Shown: positions 52,098-61,043, counted from the first letter of the stretch. The stretch is DNA of 64,000 nucleotides from Actinophytocola glycyrrhizae (GCF_042653545.1 NZ_JBHSIS010000008.1:227975-291974), one strand, 5' to 3'. The notes: generated by a model from the sequence alone, not told the origin. Numbers and translations are program-made.

Positions 52098-52823
52098 TCA
52101 AGCATCCCGCAGGCGCAGCGCCAGCGCACCGGCCACCAGAGCGGCCGCCGCCCACAGGGCCAGCACGCCGAGGCCGGGCCACGGGGCGATCGGCTGCGCC
52201 GCGACATCCACAGTGGACTGGATGGCGAGGCCAGCGGTCATCGGGCTCAGCTTGCGGAAGCGGTCCTGCCACGTGGGGTCCGCGACGAGCGTGGTGACGA
52301 CCGGGGTCAGGTACAGCAGGCCGAGCACCACCCCGGTGGCCGCCGCCGCGTCGCGGACCAGTGCCGCGACGCCCACGCTGAGCACCGCGACCAACCCCAG
52401 GTACAGCACCGAACCGGCCGCTGCCCGCACGACCGGGCCGGTCGGGGTCAGCCCGTCCGGCAGCAGCAGGTGGCCCGCCAGCACCGAGCAGGCCACCGCG
52501 ACCGAACCCGCCGACAGCACGAGCCCGGCGCTCACGAAACCCTTGGCCGCCAGCACTTCCAGCCGGTGCGGCAGCGCCGTGAACGTCGTGGCGATCATGC
52601 CGGTGCCGAACTCGCCCGCGATCGTGGTCACCCCCAGGACGACCACGATCGCCTGCCCGGCCACCACCCCGGTGAGCGCCGACTTCGCGGGGTCGCCACC
52701 CACGGGCAGCGCGCCCGCCGCCAGGGCACCGAGCGCCACCGTCAGCGCGACGACCCCGGCCAGGAGCCACACCGTGCCCGGCATGGTCCTGACCTTCGTC
52801 CACTCCGCGTGCAGCGTGGTCAC
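52098..52823 (-). CDS. ABC-2-type exporter permease
   Basis: 241-aa protein with HAEWTKVRTM at the N-terminus (typical of ABC-2 permeases in this group) and six membrane segments. GTGA overlap with the preceding permease gene. Third gene of an ABC exporter operon. Confidence 0.88.
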   Translation of the reverse strand: MTTLHAEWTKVRTMPGTVWLLAGVVALTVALGALAAGALPVGGDPAKSALTGVVAGQAIVVVLGVTTIAGEFGTGMIATTFTALPHRLEVLAAKGFVSAGLVLSAGSVAVACSVLAGHLLLPDGLTPTGPVVRAAAGSVLYLGLVAVLSVGVAALVRDAAAATGVVLGLLYLTPVVTTLVADPTWQDRFRKLSPMTAGLAIQSTVDVAAQPIAPWPGLGVLALWAAAALVAGALALRLRDA

Positions 52824-54274
52824 GCGTCCCTCCTGCGCAGCGCGACCACCGCGAGCACGACCGCGGCCACCGCGTACGCGCACAGCACCGCGAACCCACC
52901 AGCGGGCGACAGCGGGAAGTACCCGTCCGCGGGCGTGTAGCTCGCGCTGACCTGCGGGTACTCGACCACCGTCTGCTGGACCGCGAACGCGGCCGCCGGA
53001 GTGACCGTCGTCAGCCACTCCGCGGGACCGGCGGGCAGCACCGACGCGACCGCGAGCAGGTAGGGCAGCACGGTCCCCGCGACCACGGCCGTCACCGTGC
53101 CCGCGCCGCGGCGCGACAACATCCCGACAGCGAGCGCGAACACGGCGCCGACCGCGAACAGCAGCCCCGTGCCGACGACCACGCGCACCTCGGTCCACGC
53201 CGACGACGGGAACAGGAACATGCCCTTCGACAGCTCCACCTGCTCGACGAGCGGGATCGCGAGCGCGGCCGACACCACCCCGATCCCGAACGACACACCA
53301 CCGATCACGATCGCCTTGGCCGCGAACAGCCGTCCTCGGCGCGGGCTCGCGGCGAGGCTCGTGCGGAGCAGGCCGCGCCGGTGCTCGGACGTCACGAACA
53401 GCGTCGCCACCACCAGCACCGCGATCAGCCCGGCGAACGCGCCGACCAGCGCGTTCTCCACGGACCGGCCCCTGCCGCCCTGGTCGGCCGCGATCGGCGC
53501 GATGTCGCCGTGGCCGGTGATGGTGAACGCACCGCCGGACTCCTCGTGTCCGGTGTCCATTCCGGACTCGCCGCCGACTTCCGTGCCCCGCCAGCCGGTC
53601 GACCAGTCACCGCCGACCGACACCTCGTCGAACGTGGTGGTGGCCATGGTCGGGCCGCCAGCCACATCCACGCTGCCGAAGCCGCGGGTGATCTCGACGT
53701 GCTCCGGCGAGGTCACGAACATGCCCGCCGCGACGGCGTTCCCGAGCCCGTCGAGCCGCGCGGTGCCGATCGTGGTCCAGCGCTCGCCGTCGGCGGACGT
53801 CGCGCCGGTGAGCGTGTTGCCATCGCGGGACAACCGGACCCACTGGTGGTCCGAAGTGGACTCCGGCCCGGCGGTGTCCTCGGTGAAGTCGTGCTGCATG
53901 CGCACCCCGTGCGCGCCGGTCAGGAGTACGGCCGCGTACGTGGACCCGACCTCGGTGCCCTGCTTGACGAGCACGCCGGCCTTGGCCCAAGGTTCCGCGT
54001 CGGTCAACGCCGCGACGCGGGCGGTGATGGTGCCGTCGCCGGTGAGGGTGCGGTGCAGGAAGTAGAAGCTGTCGTGGATCGACTCGCCCCCCGGCCCGGT
54101 CGGCGGCGCGTCGTTCCCGCACGCCTGCCCGTCCGGGCCCGTGCAGCTCATCTGGCTGCCCAGCGGGCCGAGGAGTCCCACCAGGACGGTCAGCGGGATC
54201 GCGACGAGCATGCCGGTCACCCAGCCGCGCACGGTGCGGAACTTGGTCCATTCCGCGTGGACGAGGTGCCTCAT
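52820..54274 (-). CDS. ABC exporter permease with large DUF1349-like extracytoplasmic domain
   Basis: 484-aa permease. After the first membrane segment (about 20-41) comes a roughly 230-residue external insertion. It contains a laminin-G/DUF1349-like beta-sandwich (FYFLHRTLTGDGTITARV, WAKAGVLVKQG, ADGERWTTIGTARL) and a Cys pair near its start. Five more membrane segments follow. The insertion could bind glycans or a cargo peptide (inference). ATGA overlap with the ATPase gene. Confidence 0.87.
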   Translation of the reverse strand: MRHLVHAEWTKFRTVRGWVTGMLVAIPLTVLVGLLGPLGSQMSCTGPDGQACGNDAPPTGPGGESIHDSFYFLHRTLTGDGTITARVAALTDAEPWAKAGVLVKQGTEVGSTYAAVLLTGAHGVRMQHDFTEDTAGPESTSDHQWVRLSRDGNTLTGATSADGERWTTIGTARLDGLGNAVAAGMFVTSPEHVEITRGFGSVDVAGGPTMATTTFDEVSVGGDWSTGWRGTEVGGESGMDTGHEESGGAFTITGHGDIAPIAADQGGRGRSVENALVGAFAGLIAVLVVATLFVTSEHRRGLLRTSLAASPRRGRLFAAKAIVIGGVSFGIGVVSAALAIPLVEQVELSKGMFLFPSSAWTEVRVVVGTGLLFAVGAVFALAVGMLSRRGAGTVTAVVAGTVLPYLLAVASVLPAGPAEWLTTVTPAAAFAVQQTVVEYPQVSASYTPADGYFPLSPAGGFAVLCAYAVAAVVLAVVALRRRDA

Positions 54275-55188
54275 GACCGGCCGGCCTGGAACTCGACGGC
54301 TTCGCGCGTCAGCTCCATGTACGCCTCTTCGAGCGAGGCGCGGTGGGCCGAGATCTCCGTGAACGGGACGGCGTTGTCGGTGAGCAGTCCGACGACCGCG
54401 GCCGAGGTGAGCCCGCCGACCGTGACGATGTCGCCACCGGTCGCGGCGACCGTGCCACCCGCCCCGCCGAGCACGGTCATGGCCCGCGTGCGGTCCGTGG
54501 TGCGCAGCGTGACGCGGTCGCCGGAGGCGGCGGCGATCAGCTCGGCGACACTCGTGTCGGCGATGACCTTGCCCCGGCCCACGACGACGACGTGGTCGGC
54601 GGTGTCCTCCAGCTCGCTCATCAGGTGGCTGGACACGAGCACCGCGCGGCCTTCACCGGCCTTGTCCCGCAGGAAGGTCCGCATCCAGACGATGCCTTCC
54701 GGGTCCATGCCGTTGAACGGCTCGTCGAGCATGAGCACCGGCGGGTCGCCGAGCAGCGCGGCGGCGATCCCGAGGCGTTGCCGCATGCCGAGCGAGTAGC
54801 CGCCCGCCTTGCGTTTCGCGGCCGGGCCGAGGCCGGTGACGGCGATGACCTCGTCGACCCGCGCCGCGGGCAGGCCCTGCGAGTGGGCGAGCCAGAGCAG
54901 GTGGTTGCGTCCCGAGCGGGACGGCTGCAGCGCGCCGGCGTCGAGCAGCGACCCGACGTGGTGCAGCGGACGGCGCAGCTCCCGGTAGGGACGGCCGCCC
55001 ACGAGGGCGTGCCCGGCGTCTGCGGCGTCGAGCCCGAGCACGACCCGCATGGTGGTGGACTTCCCGGCCCCGTTGGGTCCGACGAATCCGGTGACCTGCC
55101 CGGCGCCGACGGTGAACGTCATCCCGTCGAGCGCGGTCGTTCCCCCGAAGCGCTTGCGCAGCCCGGCGACCTCGATGGTGGCTTCCAT
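54271..55188 (-). CDS. ABC exporter ATP-binding protein
   Basis: 305-aa ATPase: Walker A GPNGAGKST, signature YSLGMRQRL, Walker B VLMLDEPFNGMD, H-loop SSHLMSE; C-terminal about 90-residue extension of the bacitracin/daunorubicin-type exporters. First gene of the operon, divergent from a two-component system that probably controls it. Confidence 0.93.
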   Translation of the reverse strand: MEATIEVAGLRKRFGGTTALDGMTFTVGAGQVTGFVGPNGAGKSTTMRVVLGLDAADAGHALVGGRPYRELRRPLHHVGSLLDAGALQPSRSGRNHLLWLAHSQGLPAARVDEVIAVTGLGPAAKRKAGGYSLGMRQRLGIAAALLGDPPVLMLDEPFNGMDPEGIVWMRTFLRDKAGEGRAVLVSSHLMSELEDTADHVVVVGRGKVIADTSVAELIAAASGDRVTLRTTDRTRAMTVLGGAGGTVAATGGDIVTVGGLTSAAVVGLLTDNAVPFTEISAHRASLEEAYMELTREAVEFQAGRS

Positions 55189-55284
55189 GCCGGCAAAGGC
55201 TAGGGAGAGCGGTTTCCCGTGTCGTCACGGTGACGAGCGATCCGGGCGTCCCTCGTGAGAGTGACGCCACGGCCGGGCCGAGCG

Positions 55285-56352
55285 ATGACAATGATCGCCA
55301 TGCCCCTTGTCTGGAGCGCGGTCGCCGCGGCCGCGGCGACCGGTGAGGTGCTGGTGCGCGCGGTCGGCGCCGGGGTCAGCGTCGAGTACGGGCTCGTGCT
55401 GCTCCTGCTCGCGCTCGCCGGGACGCTCGCCGCGCTGCTGCCCGCCACCCCGGCCGCGCTCATCGTGGCCGCCGCGGGCCTGCTGTCCCTCGCGTTGCTG
55501 CACGTGCTGACCGCGGCCGCGGCGGTGGTGCTGGTGGTCGCGCTGGTGCGGGTCGGTGCGGTGTGGACAGTCGCGCTCGCCGTCCCGTTCGTGGTGCTCG
55601 CGGTCGGGTGGCCGTCGCCGGTCGCGGTGCTGGTGGCCGCCGCCGCGCCGGCCGCCGGATGGGCGGGGGTCGCGTGGCGCGCGGACAAGGAGGCACGCGT
55701 GCACCGGGCTGCCCGGCAGGCGGTCGCGACCACGCTCGTCGAGCACACGGCCAGGGGTGAGCGGACCAGGATCGCGCGTGAGCTGCACGACGTGGTCGCC
55801 CACCACATCTCCATGATCGCCGTGCAGGCCGAGACCGCCCGGCTCACCACGCCCGGCCTGGGAACCCTCGGCGCGCAACGGTTCGCCGAGATCGGCGACC
55901 GCGCCCGGGCGGGCCTCACCGAGATGCGGCGGCTGCTCGGCGTGCTCCGCGAGGACACCGACGGTGCCGACCTGCAACCACAGCCAGGTCTCGCGCAGCT
56001 GGTCGACCTGCTGGACGACGCACGCCAGTCCGCGGGGGCGCGGCTCATCGTGACCGGCGCGCCGGTGCCGCTGGACCCCGGGGTCGAACTGGCGGCGTAC
56101 CGGATCGTGCAGGAGGCGCTCACCAACGCACGCAGGCACGCGCCGGGCGCCGCCGTCGACGTGGAACTGCGCTACGGCACCGAGTTGCGGGTGCGGATCC
56201 GCGACAACGGCCCCGGCCCCGGCAACCCGGCCGGGCACGGGCTCGCCGGGATGCGTGAGCGTGCGGCGGCGGTCGGTGGCACGCTGCGCACCGGGACCAC
56301 GGCGGTCGGCGGGTTCCTCGTCGAGGCCACCCTTCCCGTGGAGGAACCGTGA
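55285..56352 (+). CDS. NarL-group sensor histidine kinase (HisKA_3)
   Basis: About 355-aa kinase with five or six membrane segments in residues 1-130 and almost no extracytoplasmic loops. Phospho-acceptor His168 in IARELHDVVAHHIS; ATPase domain with TNARRHAPGA, DNGPGPG and GHGLAGMRERA. It may sense the membrane or the partner exporter. ATG 55285 chosen; ATG 55291 or 55300 are possible. Its stop overlaps the regulator start. Confidence 0.9.
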   Translation: MTMIAMPLVWSAVAAAAATGEVLVRAVGAGVSVEYGLVLLLLALAGTLAALLPATPAALIVAAAGLLSLALLHVLTAAAAVVLVVALVRVGAVWTVALAVPFVVLAVGWPSPVAVLVAAAAPAAGWAGVAWRADKEARVHRAARQAVATTLVEHTARGERTRIARELHDVVAHHISMIAVQAETARLTTPGLGTLGAQRFAEIGDRARAGLTEMRRLLGVLREDTDGADLQPQPGLAQLVDLLDDARQSAGARLIVTGAPVPLDPGVELAAYRIVQEALTNARRHAPGAAVDVELRYGTELRVRIRDNGPGPGNPAGHGLAGMRERAAAVGGTLRTGTTAVGGFLVEATLPVEEP

Positions 56353-56993
56353 TCAGCATCGTCGTCGCCGACGACCACGAGGTCGTGCGGACCGGGTACG
56401 CGGCACTGCTGGACACGCAGCCCGACTTCACCGTCGCGGGCACCGCCGCGGACGGGGGCGCGGCCGTGCGGCTGTGCGGAGAGCGCTCTCCAGACGTGGT
56501 GCTGATGGACGTCCGCATGCCCGGCATGGACGGCATCGAGGCCACGCGCAGGCTCGCGGGCGGCCCCCGGGTGCTGATACTGACGACGTTCGACCTCGAC
56601 GAGTACGTCTACGACGCCCTGCGGGCGGGGGCGAGCGGTTTCCTGCTGAAGGACGTCACCGCGGAACGGCTCTTCGAGGCGGTGCGGGTGATCGCGTCGG
56701 GTGAGGCGCTGCTCGCGCCGACGGTGACGCGGCGGCTGATCGGCGAGTTCACCCGGCAGCGACCGCGATCCCGGCCGCCGGAGCTGACCGGCCTCACCCC
56801 GCGCGAGACCGAGGTGCTGGTGCTGGTCGCGGAGGGCCTGTCGAACACGGAGATCGCGGCCCGTCTCGTGGTCACCGAGGAGACGGTGAAGACGCACGTG
56901 TCCCGCATGCTCGCCAAACTCGGCCTCCGCGACCGCACCCAGGCGGTGGTGGCGGCCTACGAGTCGGGCCTGGTCGTGCCGGGCGTGTCATAG
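56349..56993 (+). CDS. NarL/LuxR-family response regulator
   Basis: 214-aa regulator: receiver domain with phospho-Asp in VLMDVRMPGMDG, Lys in LLKDV, and LuxR HTH (LTPRETEVLVLVAEGLSNTE ... VKTHVSRMLAKLGLRDR). GTG 56349 with GAGGAA upstream, GTGA overlap with the kinase. Likely regulates the divergent ABC exporter. Confidence 0.94.
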   Translation: MISIVVADDHEVVRTGYAALLDTQPDFTVAGTAADGGAAVRLCGERSPDVVLMDVRMPGMDGIEATRRLAGGPRVLILTTFDLDEYVYDALRAGASGFLLKDVTAERLFEAVRVIASGEALLAPTVTRRLIGEFTRQRPRSRPPELTGLTPRETEVLVLVAEGLSNTEIAARLVVTEETVKTHVSRMLAKLGLRDRTQAVVAAYESGLVVPGVS

Positions 56994-57731
56994 GCCGGGC
57001 AGCACTCCGCCGTCGACGGGGATCATCGCACCGGTCAGGTAGGACGCCGCAGGGGAAAGGACGAACGCGGCCACCCGGCCGAACTCCGCGGGGTCGCCGT
57101 ACCTGCCGAGCGGGATCGCCGCCAGCGACGCGGCCCGCTGCTCCGGTGTGGAACGCTCGTCCAGGTAGGTCATCCGGTCGGTCGCGACGCGGCCCGGCAG
57201 CAGGCCGTTGACCCGCACCCCGCGCGGCCCCAACTCGTTCGCCATCGACTTGGCGACCATCGCAAGGCCCGGACGCAGTCCGTTGGAGATGCCGAGCGCG
57301 CCGATCGGCACCCGCACCGACGACGACAGCACGAACGCGATCGAGCCGCCCGCACCCAGCTCGGCGGCCACCTCGCGCGCCAGCCGGACCGCGCCGAGGA
57401 ACACCGACTCGAACGCGTCCCGCCACTGCTCGTCGGTGGCCGCCGTGACCGACCCGGCAGGCGGGCCGCCCACGCTCACCAGCAGCCCGTCGACCCGCCC
57501 GTACCGCTCCCGCGCCTCGGCGAGCAGGCGGCCCGGCGTGGCCGGGTCGGCGTTGTCGCACGCGATCCCGGCCGCACCGAGCTCGGTGGCCGATGCCGCC
57601 ACCGTCTCCTCCGTGCGGCCAGTGATCACCACCCGCGCCCCCTCGGCGACCAGGGCGGCCGCGGTCGCGTGGCCGAGCCCCCTGCTCCCGCCGGTCACCA
57701 GGTACACGCGGTCGGTCAGCCCAAGGTCCAT
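56988..57731 (-). CDS. Atypical short-chain dehydrogenase/reductase lacking the Tyr-Lys dyad
   Basis: 247-aa Rossmann protein with TGGSRGLGHA cofactor loop and FVLSSSVRVPIGAL, but the usual YxxxK is replaced: aligned back from GPRGVRVN, the Tyr position is Ser and the Lys position is Arg (GISNGLRPGL). A sub-group with SNxLR in this position exists, so it may be active differently or bind without catalysis. Stops overlap with the convergent response regulator. Confidence 0.85.
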   Translation of the reverse strand: MDLGLTDRVYLVTGGSRGLGHATAAALVAEGARVVITGRTEETVAASATELGAAGIACDNADPATPGRLLAEARERYGRVDGLLVSVGGPPAGSVTAATDEQWRDAFESVFLGAVRLAREVAAELGAGGSIAFVLSSSVRVPIGALGISNGLRPGLAMVAKSMANELGPRGVRVNGLLPGRVATDRMTYLDERSTPEQRAASLAAIPLGRYGDPAEFGRVAAFVLSPAASYLTGAMIPVDGGVLPGL

Positions 57732-57903
57732 GCCCCCAAGGCTAGGCGTGAAACAGGCGGAAGGCCGTCGAAACCGCTGTGAAACCGCGCTGATCCGGCT
57801 CGGGAACACGCTCTCCCCGTCACCGGCGAACGACAAGGGGAATCGAGACCTCAGCTCGGCCGTCGTCACGCGCGACGGCCAGCCCGACCGGCATGATGGG
57901 CCG

Positions 57904-58743
57904 ATGACAAGGCGCGCGCTTGTGCTCGGTGGCGGTGGCATCACCGGGATCGCATGGGAATGGGGCATTCTCGCGGGCTTGGCGGAGGCCGGGATCGCGC
58001 TCTCCGACGCCGACCTCGTGGTCGGCACGTCCGCGGGTTCGGTCGTCGGCGCACAGGTGGCGAACGGCCTCGACCCCTCCGCCCGGTACGAGGCGCAGCT
58101 GGCGCCGCCGGACGGCGAGCTGGCCGGCACGTTCGGCACCGGCACGATCCTCCGGTACGGCCTGGCGATGCTGGCCGGTTCCCGCGCTCCCCGGAAGGTG
58201 CGGCAGCGGATCGGCCGCCTGGCGTTGCGGGTGGACGGCGACGCGTCCGCTCGCGTCAGGGTGATCGACTCGCGGCTGCCGGTGAAGGACTGGCCTTCGG
58301 AAACCGCTCTCCGGATCACCGCGGTGAACGCGGAGACCGGGGAGTTCCGCGTGTTCGACCGCGAGTCCGGGGTGCCGCTGGTGCACGCGGTCGCGGCGAG
58401 CTGTGCCGTGCCGGGGGTGTGGCCGCCGGTGACGATCGACGGCGGCCGGTACATGGACGGCGGCGCCCGGTCCGCCACGAACGCGGACGTGGCCGACGGG
58501 TACGACAAGGTGGTCCTGCTGGCCCCGATCACCCGCGGCATCGGCCCGATGCCGGGCGCGGGCGCGCACGTCGAGCGGCTGCGGCGCCGGTCGGCGGTGG
58601 CGCTGGTGAGCCCGGATCCCGACGCACTGCGGGCGTTCGGCCGCAACGTGCTCGACCCGGCGAAACGCGCGGACGCGGCCCGTGCGGGGCGGCGGCAGGC
58701 AGGCGCCGTCGCGGCGGCGGTCCGTGCCGTGTGGAGTGACTAG
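57904..58743 (+). CDS. Patatin-like phospholipase
   Basis: 279-aa lipid acyl hydrolase: oxyanion loop GGGGITGIAWEWG, nucleophile elbow GTSAGS (Ser near residue 47) and catalytic Asp in DGG (MDGGARSATNADV). Cytoplasmic, no signal. Followed by a TetR gene with its own operator. Confidence 0.9.
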   Translation: MTRRALVLGGGGITGIAWEWGILAGLAEAGIALSDADLVVGTSAGSVVGAQVANGLDPSARYEAQLAPPDGELAGTFGTGTILRYGLAMLAGSRAPRKVRQRIGRLALRVDGDASARVRVIDSRLPVKDWPSETALRITAVNAETGEFRVFDRESGVPLVHAVAASCAVPGVWPPVTIDGGRYMDGGARSATNADVADGYDKVVLLAPITRGIGPMPGAGAHVERLRRRSAVALVSPDPDALRAFGRNVLDPAKRADAARAGRRQAGAVAAAVRAVWSD

Positions 58744-58747
58744 CCGT

Positions 58748-58763
58748 TAACAGAATCCTGTTA
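58748..58763. promoter_or_regulatory. TetR operator candidate
   Basis: TAACAG-AATC-CTGTTA inverted repeat 11 nt before the TetR start codon; position suggests autoregulation. Confidence 0.5.
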
Positions 58764-58774
58764 TCGTCGAGTAC

Positions 58775-59446
58775 ATGGACACCCGCGAACGCATCGTCGA
58801 GGCCGCGGCCGCGCTGCTCACCGAGGGCGGCCGGGAAGCGGTTTCCACCCGCGCGGTGAGCACGGCGGCGGGCGTCCAGGCCCCGACGATCTACCGGCTC
58901 TTCGGCGACAAGCAGGGCCTGCTCGACGCGGTCGCGGCGCACGGTTTCCAGTCCTACCTCGACCAGAAGACCGGGCTCACCCTCACCGACGACCCGGTCG
59001 GGGACCTGCGCACCGGCTGGGACACGCACGTCGGCTTCGGCCTGGCGAACCCGGCCCTGTACGCGCTGATCTACGGCGAGCCGCGGCCGGGGCGGCCGAA
59101 CCCGGCGGCGACCGAGGCCACCGCGATCCTGGCGAAGCTGGTCCGCCGGGTCGCGGCGGCCGGGCGCCTGCGGGTCGGCGAGGAACGAGCGGCACAGGTC
59201 GTGCACGCCGCGGGCTGCGGCACGACGCTGACGCTGATCGCCCAACCACCGGACCGGCGCGACCTGACGGTGTCCACACTGGCCCGCGACGCCGTACTCG
59301 CGGCGGTCACCACCGACGACCCGGTCACGGCACCAGGTCCCGGCCCGGCGGCGGTCGCCCTCCGCGCCGCGCTGCCCGGCACCTCGGCACTGACGGCGCA
59401 CGAGCGGGCGCTGCTGACGGAGTGGCTGGACCGGATCGCGGACTAG
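58775..59446 (+). CDS. TetR-family regulator
   Basis: 223-aa repressor; HTH in residues 5-50 (STRAVSTAAGVQAPTIYRLF). Ligand-binding C-terminus of the TetR_C type. Its TAG stop is the CTAG of the repeat element that follows. Target genes may include the upstream patatin gene. Confidence 0.88.
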   Translation: MDTRERIVEAAAALLTEGGREAVSTRAVSTAAGVQAPTIYRLFGDKQGLLDAVAAHGFQSYLDQKTGLTLTDDPVGDLRTGWDTHVGFGLANPALYALIYGEPRPGRPNPAATEATAILAKLVRRVAAAGRLRVGEERAAQVVHAAGCGTTLTLIAQPPDRRDLTVSTLARDAVLAAVTTDDPVTAPGPGPAAVALRAALPGTSALTAHERALLTEWLDRIAD

Positions 59447-59880
59447 ATGCTTGATTCCGTGAAGTTGATGTGAGTCGTCGTGTGCTGGCCGGATCGGTCC
59501 GGTTTGGGTCGGGTGGGTTGGCTGCGGTTGGCGTTGTGGGTTTGTCCTCGCCGGACGGGCAGGTCTCCGGGGTGGCGGAGGGGTGGGTTGGCTGCGGTTT
59601 GGGCGGGTCTGCCTGCCATCCCGTCGGGGTTGCGTGGGCAGGGCCCCGCTGCGCGGGCTGGCGCGGAGCGCCTGGCTTTGGTGCTGTGAAAGGCGCGTTG
59701 ACGGCATCCGCGATGCCGTCAATGGCACATTCACGGCGCTCAGCGCCCTGAGCGCGCCTTTCACGGCACTGGTTGTGCCGTCAACGCGTCTTTCACGGCG
59801 CCGGGCCGTCCTGCGGATGTCCTGCCGGGCCGCTGCGCGCCGGGCGCTTCAGATGACCTTCACGGAATGAATCATCTAGT
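59443..59880. repeat. Dispersed MITE-like repeat, copy 4 (most complete)
   Basis: 438 bp between convergent genes. Left end CTAG-ATGCTTGATTCCGTGAAG; right end reads ATGATTCATTCCGTGAAGG on the opposite strand after CTAG. Contains the GTTTGTCCTCGCCGGACGGG core twice-adjacent to GGTTGGCTGCGGTT repeats, then four hairpins (about 59686-59800) such as GCCGTCAA-TGGCACA-TTCACGGC. No coding sequence. Confidence 0.8.
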
Positions 59881-59935
59881 GGGGCGGCCACCAACGTTCG
59901 CCAGGTTAGCGGCGGCCCAGCGACGTCGGTGGCCG

Positions 59936-60301
59936 CTAGGTGAGCAGCCAGACGTGCCCGTCGGGATCGGCGACCGCGGCGGTGTAGGCCCACGGTTTCT
60001 GCTCCGGTTCGGCGACGACGTCCGCCCCGGCGGCAACCGCCCTGGCGAAGGCCGCGTCGACGCTGTCCACGCTGATCGACAACGCGACCTCGCTGACCCC
60101 CCGCTCGGCGACGGGCCTGCCGACCGTCCACCCGAATCCGCCGAGGGGAATGAGCATCAGGGTGAGGTCGTCCCCGAGCCGGAACTGGAGCGGCTCGGGC
60201 ACCCCGTCGTCTGCTGGCTCTCCGAACGCCGCGAAGCCGAATGCCTCCCGGTAGAAGGCGTGCGCGGCGACCCGGTCGGCGGTGGGCAGGGCGATGATCA
60301 C
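59936..60301 (-). CDS. VOC/glyoxalase-superfamily protein
   Basis: 121-aa single-domain vicinal-oxygen-chelate protein (ALPTADRVAAHAFYREAFGF at the start, DPDGHVWLL at the end). GTG 60301 has AAGGAG with 8-nt spacing. Divergent from a MarR gene that probably regulates it. Reaction unknown; could be an antibiotic-binding or glyoxalase-like protein. Confidence 0.87.
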   Translation of the reverse strand: MIIALPTADRVAAHAFYREAFGFAAFGEPADDGVPEPLQFRLGDDLTLMLIPLGGFGWTVGRPVAERGVSEVALSISVDSVDAAFARAVAAGADVVAEPEQKPWAYTAAVADPDGHVWLLT

Positions 60302-60359
60302 AATCGTGCTCCTTTCGTTTCCCCACCGACGAACGACGTTGATCCGTTTCGACATATGC

Positions 60360-60376
60360 TTACTTGGTGGAAGTAA
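60360..60376. promoter_or_regulatory. MarR operator candidate
   Basis: TTACTT-GGTGG-AAGTAA inverted repeat spanning the MarR start codon, between divergent MarR and VOC genes; binding would shut both. Confidence 0.5.
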
Positions 60377-60852
60377 ACAGTTCGGTGGTGCTACAACTGA
60401 TGGCCGCACTGCGGGAGTGTGCCAAGCACGTGCAGCGCGGGGTGGCGGACCAGCCACTGGACGAGGTGGACGTGGGCCTGCTGACGCTGGCGGGCACGGA
60501 GAAGGGCGGCCTGAAACCGTCCCAGGCGGCGGCGATGCTCGAGGTGGCGTTCCCGTCGGTCACCCGGCACGTCCGCGCGCTGCAGGACAAGGGCCTGATC
60601 ACCATCGCCCCGGACACCGACGACGGCCGGAGCTACGCGATCAGTCTGTCCCCTACAGGCGAGCAGGCACTACGCGCCTACCGCGACAACCTCGTGGCCA
60701 GGTTCACGCCGGCTGTCACCGACTGGTCGGCAGCGGAACTCGCCGCACTGACGACACAGGTGACCCGCCTGGCCGAGTCGATGTCCTCGGCCCAGTCGAC
60801 CGCCACCACCCGCCGCACCCCCACGGCAGCCATCTGGTGGCGCACCAACTGA
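60367..60852 (+). CDS. MarR-family regulator
   Basis: 161-aa regulator: HTH AAAMLEVAFPSVTRHVRALQ and wing DTDDGRSYAISLS. GTG 60367; TTG 60364 also in frame. No Shine-Dalgarno is visible, so translation may be leaderless. Confidence 0.87.
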   Translation: MEVNSSVVLQLMAALRECAKHVQRGVADQPLDEVDVGLLTLAGTEKGGLKPSQAAAMLEVAFPSVTRHVRALQDKGLITIAPDTDDGRSYAISLSPTGEQALRAYRDNLVARFTPAVTDWSAAELAALTTQVTRLAESMSSAQSTATTRRTPTAAIWWRTN

Positions 60853-60871
60853 GTTGTCCACAGGCAAGATC
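60853..60871. promoter_or_regulatory. DnaA box with extended flank
   Basis: TTGTCCACA (60854-60862) within a 19-bp sequence that is the exact reverse complement of 30562-30580 upstream of nrdAB. Confidence 0.5.
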
Positions 60872-60901
60872 CACAACCCCCGTTCCGTCACCCCCACCGG
60901 G

Positions 60902-60993
60902 TAGACTGGCAAGCGGGGCGCCCCCGGGAAGGGTGGGGGTTTCGGTAGCGTCCCGGGGAAGCGGGCAGCAGCGCTCTGACCTGGGGGTTTGCC
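60902..60993 (+). ncRNA. Candidate structured small RNA
   Basis: A TAGACT (-10-like) is followed by GGCAAGC (60908-60914), which can pair with GTTTGCC (60987-60993). Inside, CCCCGGGA and TCCCGGGG pair over a 21-nt loop. No ORF starts here and the next gene runs the other way. No -35 element was found and no known RNA family recognised. Confidence 0.25.
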
Positions 60994-61043
60994 TCGTTCC
61001 GGTCCTGGTGGACGTGGTGTTCGCGGCGCGTGTGGGGCGGATT

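Noticed and set aside
60908..60993. SRP (4.5S) RNA
   Set aside because: Some resemblance (GGGAAG loop, AGCAGC), but the universal GGTCAGG...GGAAGG core is absent on either strand.
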